Shown here: positions 1 through 4,996 of the stretch, one piece after another
Layout of the letters: the number at the start of each line of letters is the position of its first letter
Position numbering within the stretch: position 1 is the stretch's first letter
NCBI GenBank assembly: GCA_023389745.1
Contig: JAEWED010000251.1
Span: 1 to 8,461 of the forward strand
Reading direction: 5' to 3'
DNA: 8,461 nt
Origin: Actinomycetes bacterium
GTDB lineage: Bacteria > Actinomycetota > Acidimicrobiia > Acidimicrobiales > Microtrichaceae
Notes under the pieces: model-generated
What the model saw: only the letters and a program-made list of their open reading frames with translations
Databases searched by the model: none
What the model was told of the DNA's origin: nothing
Made by a program: the position numbers and the translations under genes

Positions 1-1517
1 ATCGACGCGGCACCCGCCGCGCCGCCACCACCGGCGACCGTGGCACGAGCGCCACCGGCGCCGCCACCACCACCACCGGCTCCGGCGTCGTCGGTGCCGC
101 AGTCGGCAGCGCCGCCGCCACCGCCGCCACCACCGGCCGCACCGTGGCCGCCCAGGTTGCCGGCGCCACCGGCCAGGCCGGCGCCACCACCGGCGCCACC
201 GCTGCCCGCGGCACCCGCGGCACCGGGCTGACCGTCGTAGCCGTCGGTCGCGCGGTTGCCCTGGATGTTGCAGACACCCGGCACACCGCTGGTCCCGGCG
301 TTGCCACCGGCACCACCGGCGCCACCACCGGAGCCGGAGCCCACGGTGCCGACGTTGCCCGGCCGCGCATCGCAGCTGGTGCAGACACCGAGGAAGCAGT
401 TGCCGTCGATCACGCCGCCCTTGCCGCCGGCGCCGCCGTTGTTCACGCCGGCGCCGCCACCGCCGCCGTTGCCGGCAGACGAGGTGTTGCAGCCACCCGG
501 CTCGAAGCCGTTCTGACCGGTGCCGCCACCTGCGGCCGGGCCGGACCAGCCGCCCGAGCCGGCGGTGCCGTTGTTGCCCGCGCCGCCGGTGCCGCCGATG
601 ACGGTCAGCGAGTCGAGCACCAGATCCGAGGTCGAGTTGCGCACGACGACGCCGTAGCTGTTCTGGCCCGTCGAGGCGGTTGCGCCCTGGATGCGGAGGT
701 CAGCGACACGAGTCGGCGTGGTGATGTTGTCGGCGAGCACCGCGACGGGGCCGCCGACCGCGGCGTCGAACGACGCGGTGACCGTGGCCGTGACCGGCGA
801 CGTGGCCGAGACGCCACGCTGCCAGTTCTGGCCGTAGCCGCCTCGGACCTCGAGGCCCGCACGGACCGAGAACTTGCCGTAGCTGCCGCCGGCGACGAAC
901 ACGTTCGACTGGCCGGTGTCGACCGCACGGGTCTGACCCTGGCCGATCGAGGCGCACGGCTCGGTGATGGTGCCGCAGCCCGAGGTGTCGGCGCCGGTCG
1001 CGGCGTTCACGAAGACGGCGTCGTTGCGCTCGCCGTCGATGCCGTCGCAGTTCTGGTCGATGTCGTCACCCGCGGGATCCGACGCACCCGGGTGGATCGA
1101 CGGGTTCGAGTCGTTGCAGTCCGCCGGCGGGAAGTAGCCGTCGCCGTCGCCGTCACCGGTCACCGTGATGGTGACCGAGTCGGTGTCGGTCGCGCCCTTG
1201 TCGTCGGTGACGGTGAGCACCGCGGTGTACGTGCCACCCGCGGTGTAGGTCGTCGAGGCCGACACACCCGTGCCGGTCGTCGCGTTCCCGAAGTTCCAGG
1301 AGTAGGCGACGATCGTGCCGTCGGGGTCGACCGACGACGAGCCGTCGAACGCCACCGACAGGGGCACGTTGCCCGAGGTCGCGCTCGCCGAGGCGATCGC
1401 GATCGGCGCCGCGTTCGACGGACCGGGACCACCGCCTCCGTCCGGCGGCGTGCACGCCGCCGCCATGAGCACGATCGCGCCCAGCATCACGGGCGCCGCC
1501 CGTAGCCACTTCCGCAT
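1..1517 (-). CDS. Surface lipoprotein with PKD, MopE-type and glycine-rich regions (3' end missing)
   Basis: A continuous minus-strand frame of 505 codons runs off the left edge, so the C-terminus is missing. The ATG at 1517 follows a GGGGAG ribosome site by 5 nt. Residues 1-22 form a lipoprotein signal (basic MRKWLR, hydrophobic core, MAAAC with Cys22). Residues 35-119 are a PKD domain with the hallmarks SVDPDG, YSWNFGN and YTAVLTVTD. Residues 122-162 match the MopE-type Asp-rich motif (DGDGDGY, DCND, IHPGA, DQNCDG), which probably binds metal. Residues 167-195 (VFVNAATGADTSGCGT then EPCASI) resemble the start of DUF1565/parallel beta-helix surface proteins. From about residue 308 the chain is roughly half glycine with Ala, Asn and scattered Cys, like a PE_PGRS tail but without a PE domain. 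Known of the families: these modules occur in exported adhesin-like proteins. Inferred: an anchored surface or matrix protein. No enzymatic motif is seen. Confidence 0.85.
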   Translation of the reverse strand, partial: MRKWLRAAPVMLGAIVLMAAACTPPDGGGGPGPSNAAPIAIASASATSGNVPLSVAFDGSSSVDPDGTIVAYSWNFGNATTGTGVSASTTYTAGGTYTAVLTVTDDKGATDTDSVTITVTGDGDGDGYFPPADCNDSNPSIHPGASDPAGDDIDQNCDGIDGERNDAVFVNAATGADTSGCGTITEPCASIGQGQTRAVDTGQSNVFVAGGSYGKFSVRAGLEVRGGYGQNWQRGVSATSPVTATVTASFDAAVGGPVAVLADNITTPTRVADLRIQGATASTGQNSYGVVVRNSTSDLVLDSLTVIGGTGGAGNNGTAGSGGWSGPAAGGGTGQNGFEPGGCNTSSAGNGGGGGAGVNNGGAGGKGGVIDGNCFLGVCTSCDARPGNVGTVGSGSGGGAGGAGGNAGTSGVPGVCNIQGNRATDGYDGQPGAAGAAGSGGAGGGAGLAGGAGNLGGHGAAGGGGGGGGAADCGTDDAGAGGGGGGAGGARATVAGGGGAAGAAS

Positions 1518-1522
1518 CTGTT

Positions 1523-1528
1523 CTCCCC
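1523..1528 (-). promoter_or_regulatory. Ribosome binding site of the glycine-rich lipoprotein
   Basis: The minus strand reads GGGGAG, then AACAG, then ATG. This is a good Shine-Dalgarno site at 5-nt spacing and fixes the start at 1517. It contrasts with several other genes in the window that lack such a site. Confidence 0.7.
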
Positions 1529-1552
1529 TTTGGTCGCCAGCCCGAAAACGCT

Positions 1553-1570
1553 TCCGCCACAGCGGGCGGA
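1553..1570 (-). other. Small hairpin in the leader of the lipoprotein gene
   Basis: TCCGCC and GGCGGA form a perfect 6-bp stem around a 6-nt loop, 35 bp upstream of the lipoprotein ATG. It has no T-run on either side. It could be leader structure or chance in GC-rich DNA. Confidence 0.3.
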
Positions 1571-1666
1571 CCTCCCAAGGCTGAAGGAAGCCTGAACGGG
1601 CGTCAACCTTTGAGAATGAGTCGTCTTCCCATGGTCACGCTGCGTCCACCGGAGGTGCACCGGACG

Positions 1667-1697
1667 GTCAGGTCAACCACACACCGTGGTACCTGAC
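1667..1697 (-). terminator. Strong hairpin downstream of the surE-like gene
   Basis: GTCAGGT pairs with ACCTGAC, and inside it ACCAC pairs with GTGGT around a 5-nt loop. This gives a 12-bp stem with a single 2-nt bulge (1674-1675). It lies 30 bp past the stop codon of the surE-like gene and is the best candidate for ending that transcript before the lipoprotein gene. There is no T-tract after the stem, so it is not a classical Rho-independent terminator. High-GC actinobacteria often have such tailless stems. Confidence 0.5.
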
Positions 1698-1710
1698 ACA
1701 CCCTCAGGGG

Positions 1711-1730
1711 TGAGCCAAGCAACTGGCTCA
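1711..1730 (-). terminator. Hairpin overlapping the surE-like stop codon
   Basis: TGAGCCA and TGGCTCA form a perfect 7-bp stem with a 6-nt loop. The TGA stop of the surE-like gene (1728-1730) lies within the stem. It stands close to the stronger hairpin at 1667-1697, so the two may act together in termination or protection of the mRNA 3' end. It has no T-run. Confidence 0.4.
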
Positions 1731-2603
1731 GGCCGCCGGGGCTGGCACGAACGCGATCGCGGAGAGCGCGACGAACCCGTTGTTGAACGCCACGATGTCG
1801 TCGGTCGGTCCCTCGAGGGTCGACGCGCAGTCCTGCGGTTCGGTCAGCGCACCCTCGGCCGTCGTCGCCATCGGCACCTCGACGACGCCGCGCAGCTGAT
1901 CCGCGGAGCAGTTCGGGATGTTGATGTTCTCGAGGATGACGGCCTCGCCGTCGAGCTCGCCCGCGAGCAACGCCTCGCGGTGCTCCTCGACCCACTCGAC
2001 CACGAAGGTCGCGGCCAGGTCGTAGTCGACGCCCTCGCCCGCCGACGCGCTCGCCGCGAGCGCCGGCACGCCGTGCGCGACCGCGGCTCGTGCGGCGCCG
2101 ATCGTGCCGGACACCTGGTCGCCGATCACGCCCAGGTTCTGACCCGAGTTGATGCCCGTGACGACCAGGTCGGGCGTGACCTCGATCCCGCCGTCGAGCG
2201 CCCAGTTGATCGCGTCGGCCGGGAAGCCCGCGACGGCGTGTGCCTCGTGACCCCGCGCCGTCGTGGCGTCGGTGGCGACGAGCTCGCCCTCGGTCGTCTT
2301 GCCGCCGGTGCCGCTCTGCTGCTCGAGCGGAGCCGACACGATGATCTCGGTGTCGGGCATCGCGGCGAGCGCCTCGACCAACGCGGCGATGCCCGGCGCA
2401 CCGACGCCGTCGTCGTTGCCGACCAGGATCGTGAGCGTCTCGGGCGGCGCCGTCGTGGTCGTCGCGTCCTCGACCGACGACGTCGTCCCGTCCGACGCGT
2501 CACCGCCGTCGTCACTGCTGCAGGCACCCGCCGTCAGGGCGAACACCCCGACGAGCGCCAACGCCACCGCGCGCCGCGACCACGTGCTCGGAACAACCCC
2601 CAT
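1728..2603 (-). CDS. Exported SurE-type 5'/3'-nucleotidase, lipoprotein
   Basis: This 291-aa protein has a lipoprotein signal (SRRAVALALVGVFALTAGAC, Cys28), an acidic Ser/Thr-rich linker (29-55) and then a complete SurE domain (57-285). SurE enzymes are metal-dependent phosphatases that hydrolyse nucleoside 5'- and 3'-monophosphates. The family hallmarks are present: NDDG with Asp64-Asp65, Ser97 in QQSGTGG, and Asn152 in DLVVTGINSGQNLG followed by SGTIGAA. These match the four metal ligands of the family (Asp, Asp, Ser, Asn) at normal spacing. Two cysteines (232, 259) could form a disulfide outside the cell. The ATG at 2603 is chosen because it gives a proper signal peptide and follows GGGGGG by 6 nt; an in-frame GTG at 2636 would add 11 poor residues. 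Inferred role: scavenging phosphate or nucleosides at the cell surface, whereas classical SurE is cytoplasmic. The substrate is not shown. Confidence 0.88.
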   Translation of the reverse strand: MGVVPSTWSRRAVALALVGVFALTAGACSSDDGGDASDGTTSSVEDATTTTAPPETLTILVGNDDGVGAPGIAALVEALAAMPDTEIIVSAPLEQQSGTGGKTTEGELVATDATTARGHEAHAVAGFPADAINWALDGGIEVTPDLVVTGINSGQNLGVIGDQVSGTIGAARAAVAHGVPALAASASAGEGVDYDLAATFVVEWVEEHREALLAGELDGEAVILENINIPNCSADQLRGVVEVPMATTAEGALTEPQDCASTLEGPTDDIVAFNNGFVALSAIAFVPAPAA

Positions 2604-2609
2604 TGCGAA

Positions 2610-2615
2610 CCCCCC
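2610..2615 (-). promoter_or_regulatory. Ribosome binding site of the surE-like gene
   Basis: A run of six G on the minus strand lies 6 nt before the ATG at 2603. It decides for this start over the in-frame GTG 33 nt upstream. Confidence 0.5.
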
Positions 2616-2634
2616 GGATCGAAAACTGTGCGTC

Positions 2635-2640
2635 ACCGTA
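2635..2640 (-). promoter_or_regulatory. Candidate -10 box of the surE-like gene
   Basis: The minus strand reads TACGGT, matching the actinobacterial TANNNT consensus. It would start a transcript near 2628 with a leader of about 25 nt that contains the G-run ribosome site. No convincing -35 box is seen. The assignment rests on consensus and position only. Confidence 0.35.
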
Positions 2641-2641
2641 G

Positions 2642-2666
2642 GGCACCCGCGACCGCCTAGGGTGCC
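2642..2666. promoter_or_regulatory. Inverted repeat in the divergent promoter region
   Basis: GGCACCC (2642-2648) and GGGTGCC (2660-2666) are perfect 7-bp arms separated by 11 bp. The element sits between the two candidate -10 boxes of the divergent genes and overlaps the rightward one. That is a suitable place for an operator controlling both directions. No regulator gene is present in the window. Confidence 0.4.
2658..2663 (+). promoter_or_regulatory. Candidate -10 box for a leaderless transcript (DUF4499-like gene)
   Basis: TAGGGT is followed by six bases (GCCGCC) and then the ATG at 2670. This spacing would put the transcription start on or beside the A of the start codon. No good Shine-Dalgarno site lies at the right distance, which supports leaderless translation. 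Confidence 0.5.
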
Positions 2667-2669
2667 GCC

Positions 2670-2999
2670 ATGGACGTCTCAGCCCGCCCCAACCTCCTCT
2701 GGCGCCTCTTCGTCATCGCCGGTGTCGGCTCCTCAGTCGCCGTCACCGTCAGCGACGACGCATGGGAGAAGTGGAAGGGCACCTTCGGCGAGACCATCCC
2801 GCGCGAGACGTTCAAGAGCTTCGTGACCGGCACCGCCGGTCTGCACGCCGCCGAGGCGACCTTCGCCTACGCGTCGGCCCGCCGCGCCGGGCTCGACCGT
2901 CCGGCTCGCCGCTGGGCGCTGTCGACCCTGCTGTGGGGCTTCCCGACGCTGCGGCGCCTGCGCAAGGCCAAGAAGGCCGCGGCGCTCGACGCAGGCTGA
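2670..2999 (+). CDS. Small membrane protein, TMEM254-like (DUF4499)
   Basis: This 109-aa protein has a hydrophobic segment at residues 9-27 (LLWRLFVIAGVGSSVAVTV), a conserved-looking GLHAAEATFAYA stretch (58-69), a second apolar patch (82-92, RWALSTLLWGF) and a basic tail (RRLRKAKK). The pattern of His, then Glu three residues later, then Tyr-Ala, Gly, Arg, LLWGFPTLRRL resembles the second half of the eukaryotic TMEM254/DUF4499 family, as recalled from memory. No function is established for that family. The start follows a candidate -10 box directly, suggesting a leaderless mRNA. The stop overlaps the likely start of the next gene by 4 nt, so the two are probably co-transcribed and translationally coupled. 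The gene call is firm; the family name is tentative. Confidence 0.72.
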   Translation: MDVSARPNLLWRLFVIAGVGSSVAVTVSDDAWEKWKGTFGETIPRETFKSFVTGTAGLHAAEATFAYASARRAGLDRPARRWALSTLLWGFPTLRRLRKAKKAAALDAG

Positions 3000-3886
3000 G
3001 CGCGATCGACTTCCTCACCGAGTTCGAGCCCGACTACGGGCGGGTCGTGCGGGTCGCTCCGGGGCTGCGACGCATCGTCGCGGACAACCCCTCGAAGTTC
3101 ACGGCCTGGGGAACCGGCACCTACCTCGTCGGTGACGACGCGGTCGTGGTGATCGACCCGGGTCCTGCGCTCGACACCCATGTCGACGCGCTGTTGCGCG
3201 CACTGCGCGGCGAGTCCCTCGCGGCCGTGCTGATCACCCACACCCACGCGGACCACTCCCCCGCGGCTGCTGCCCTGTGCGCGGCCACCGGCGCGTCGAC
3301 CTTCGCGTTCGGACCGCACCCAGTCGACGAGGGCACCGAGTCGACCGACAGCGAGGAGCACGGCGATGTCGACTTCGTGCCGGACGTCGAGGTCGGCCAC
3401 GGCGACGTCCTGCAGTTCGGTGGAGCGACCTTCGAGTGCCTGCACACGCCGGGGCACATCTCGAACCACGTCTGCTACTCCTGGAGCGGGGGCGACGCGC
3501 TCTTCACCGGCGACCACGTCATGGGCTGGTCGACGTCGGTGATCTCACCGCCCGAGGGCCGGGTGCCGGACTACCTCGACAGCCTCCGCCTGCTGCTCGG
3601 GCGAGACGAGACCGTCTACTACCCGACCCACGGTCCGCCGATCACCTCGCCGCACGCGCACGTGCGAGCGCTGCTCGAGCACCGCCTCGAGCGCGAACGC
3701 CAGATCGTCGCGCTGCTCGGCGACGGCCCCCGCACCGTGGCCGAGCTCGTCGCGGTCATGTACGCGGACGTCCGCCCCGAGCTGCACGAGCCGGCAGGCC
3801 GCTCGGTCACCGCGCACCTGATCGCGCTGATCGAGGCAGGGCGCGTCGTCGGCCCCGACGACGCCGACCGCTACAGCGTTCGCTGA
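2996..3886 (+). CDS. Metallo-beta-lactamase-fold hydrolase, LACTB2-like
   Basis: This protein has about 296 aa. The N-terminal part (FEPDYGRVVRVAPGLRRIVA, then FTAWGTGTYLVG) leads into the MBL core: THTHADHS with the HxHxDH motif (His82, His84, Asp86, His87), TPGH (His154), TGDH (Asp173) and PTHG (His212). All ligands for a two-metal site are present. Residues from about 222 form a C-terminal helical/winged-helix region (RTVAELVAVMY, VTAHLIALIEAGRV), as in LACTB2-type hydrolases. That family includes ribonucleases and other hydrolases, so the substrate is open. The start is uncertain. No ATG, GTG or TTG lies close upstream; a CTG at 2996 overlaps the previous stop (CTGA) and keeps the conserved N-terminus, whereas the first internal GTG (3047) would remove it. 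The gene ends 10 bp from the convergent menB. Confidence 0.87.
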   Translation: MSAIDFLTEFEPDYGRVVRVAPGLRRIVADNPSKFTAWGTGTYLVGDDAVVVIDPGPALDTHVDALLRALRGESLAAVLITHTHADHSPAAAALCAATGASTFAFGPHPVDEGTESTDSEEHGDVDFVPDVEVGHGDVLQFGGATFECLHTPGHISNHVCYSWSGGDALFTGDHVMGWSTSVISPPEGRVPDYLDSLRLLLGRDETVYYPTHGPPITSPHAHVRALLEHRLERERQIVALLGDGPRTVAELVAVMYADVRPELHEPAGRSVTAHLIALIEAGRVVGPDDADRYSVR

Positions 3887-3896
3887 CGACCGAGGA

Positions 3897-4805
3897 TCAG
3901 AAGTACCAGGGGAACGACGACCAGTCGGGCTCGCGCTTCTCGAGGAACGAGTCACGACCCTCGGCGGCCTCGTCGGTCATGTAGGCGAGGCGCGTCGCCT
4001 CGCCGGCGAAGAGCTGCTGACCCACCAGGCCGTCGTCGATCTGGTTGAAGGCGTACTTCAACATGCGCTGCGCGGTCGGGCTCTTGCCGTTGATCTTGCG
4101 ACCCCACTCGAGCGCGACGGCTTCGAGCTCGGCGTGGTCGACGACCGCGTTGACCATGCCCATGCGGTGCGCGTCCTCGGCGGAGTACTCGTCGCCGAGG
4201 AAGAAGATCTCGCGGGCGAACTTCTGGCCGACCTGGCGGGCCAGGTAGGCGGAGCCGAAACCGCCGTCGAAGCTCGCCACGTCCGCGTCGGTCTGCTTGA
4301 AGCGCGCGTGCTCACGGCTGGCGAGGGTCAGGTCCGACACGACGTGCAGGCTGTGACCGCCGCCCGCTGCCCAGCCCGGCACCACGCAGATGACGACCTT
4401 GGGCATGAAGCGGATGAGCCGCTGCACCTCGAGGATGTGGAGTCGGCCGGCGCGCGCCGGATCCGCGGTGCCGAGCGAGTCACCGTCCGCGTAGCGATAG
4501 CCGTCCTTGCCGCGGATGCGCTGGTCGCCACCGGAGCAGAACGCCCAGCCGCCGTCGCGGGGCGAGGGGCCGTTGCCGGTCAGCAGCACGCAGCCGACAT
4601 CGGAGGTCATGCGGGCGTGGTCGAGCGCCCGGTAGAGCTCGTCGACGGTCGCCGGGCGGAACGCGTTGCGCACCGCTGGACGGTCGAACGCGATGCGCAC
4701 CGTGCCGGAGTCGTTCGCACGGTGGTAGGTGATGTCCTCGAAGTCGAAGCCGGGGACGACGGTCCAGGCGGAGGGGTCGAAGATCTCGGAGACGGTCTCG
4801 GTCAT
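3897..4805 (-). CDS. menB: 1,4-dihydroxy-2-naphthoyl-CoA synthase
   Basis: This 302-aa crotonase-fold enzyme of menaquinone (vitamin K2) biosynthesis closes the ring of o-succinylbenzoyl-CoA to give 1,4-dihydroxy-2-naphthoyl-CoA in the cytoplasm. It reads almost like the Mycobacterium tuberculosis MenB, as recalled: CSGGDQRIRG (90-99, oxyanion hole), GWAAGGGHSLH (144-154), QTDADVASFDGGFGSAYLAR (171-190), GQQLFAGEATRLAYMTDEA (262-280), and the FPWYF end typical of the C-terminus. Asp180 in SFDGG is the catalytic acid. Asp173 sits where bicarbonate-dependent MenB enzymes have Gly, marking a type II enzyme that supplies its own carboxylate. Length is normal and the gene intact. It has no Shine-Dalgarno site; a TACACT box 8 nt before ATG suggests a leaderless mRNA. 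No other men gene is in the window. Confidence 0.96.
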   Translation of the reverse strand: MTETVSEIFDPSAWTVVPGFDFEDITYHRANDSGTVRIAFDRPAVRNAFRPATVDELYRALDHARMTSDVGCVLLTGNGPSPRDGGWAFCSGGDQRIRGKDGYRYADGDSLGTADPARAGRLHILEVQRLIRFMPKVVICVVPGWAAGGGHSLHVVSDLTLASREHARFKQTDADVASFDGGFGSAYLARQVGQKFAREIFFLGDEYSAEDAHRMGMVNAVVDHAELEAVALEWGRKINGKSPTAQRMLKYAFNQIDDGLVGQQLFAGEATRLAYMTDEAAEGRDSFLEKREPDWSSFPWYF

Positions 4806-4813
4806 GGCGGTCG

Positions 4814-4819
4814 AGTGTA
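4814..4819 (-). promoter_or_regulatory. Candidate -10 box of a leaderless menB transcript
   Basis: The minus strand reads TACACT (TANNNT), then 8 nt (CGACCGCC), then the menB ATG. Transcription would start on or within a base or two of the start codon. The short gap has no ribosome-binding sequence. No clear -35 box is seen. Confidence 0.5.
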
Positions 4820-4866
4820 CGACCGACTCCGGGAGCGGCCTTCGGGGGCTCCCACGCAGAACCCGT

Positions 4867-4895
4867 CACACCGTCCCGAAAAACGGGACGGTGTG
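4867..4895. repeat. Palindrome 1 of a three-copy array (12-bp stem)
   Basis: CACACCGTCCCG and CGGGACGGTGTG form a perfect 12-bp stem around a loop of five A (plus strand). The core GTCCCGAAAAACGGGAC (4873-4889) differs by one base from the minus-strand core of palindrome 2. It lies 62 bp upstream of the menB start. It could be an operator, an RNA hairpin ending the upstream operon, or a dispersed extragenic palindrome. Confidence 0.75.
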
Positions 4896-4907
4896 CCGCG
4901 AAGTCAC

Positions 4908-4936
4908 CGAACCGTCCAGTTTTTCGGGACACTTCG
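4908..4936. repeat. Palindrome 2 of the array (imperfect)
   Basis: The core GTCCAGTTTTTCGGGAC (4914-4930) has a 4-bp inner stem (GTCC/GGAC). After a 2-nt mismatch, a further CGAA/TTCG pairing extends it. On the minus strand the core reads GTCCCGAAAAACTGGAC, so it is inverted relative to copy 1. Its left arm ACCGTCC can also pair with GGACGGT of copy 1 (4886-4892), so alternative folds are possible. Confidence 0.65.
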
Positions 4937-4947
4937 ACACCAGCCGG

Positions 4948-4980
4948 CCCTGAGCGTCCAGTTCTTCGGGACGCTCAGGG
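4948..4980. repeat. Palindrome 3 of the array (12-bp stem), just past the LLM gene
   Basis: CCCTGAGCGTCC and GGACGCTCAGGG form a perfect 12-bp stem with a 9-nt loop. The core GTCCAGTTCTTCGGGAC (4956-4972) differs from copy 2 by one base, in the same orientation, while the outer stem sequence is entirely different. It begins 16 bp after the stop of the oxidoreductase gene and could terminate that operon, although there is no T-tract beyond the stem. Confidence 0.7.
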
Positions 4981-4996
4981 GCGGGGTCGGTGAGCG

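Noticed and set aside
1..600. PE_PGRS family membership of the glycine-rich protein
   Set aside because: The composition is similar, but there is no PE domain. The N-terminus is a lipoprotein signal with PKD and MopE modules.
144..1505. Long plus-strand open frame opposite the glycine-rich lipoprotein
   Set aside because: Its product is a featureless Ala/Arg/Gly/Val chain made by the antisense of GC-rich codons. The minus strand here has a signal peptide, PKD and MopE motifs and a ribosome site.
1601..1606. TTGACG on the minus strand as a -35 box for the glycine-rich lipoprotein
   Set aside because: No TANNNT-like -10 follows at 16-18 bp. A lone hexamer match is too weak to annotate.
1686..2660. 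Plus-strand open frame of 324 codons opposite the surE-like gene
   Set aside because: It is an Arg-rich, low-complexity translation with no domain. The minus strand encodes all SurE motifs in order.
2762..2995. Upstream extension of the MBL hydrolase to the ATG at 2762
   Set aside because: The extra 78 residues are Arg-rich shadow sequence of the small membrane-protein gene in another frame and do not resemble the family.
4867..4980. CRISPR array
   Set aside because: There are only three 17-bp units, one inverted and all palindromic, with 24-25-bp spacers that partly belong to their stems. No cas gene is present.
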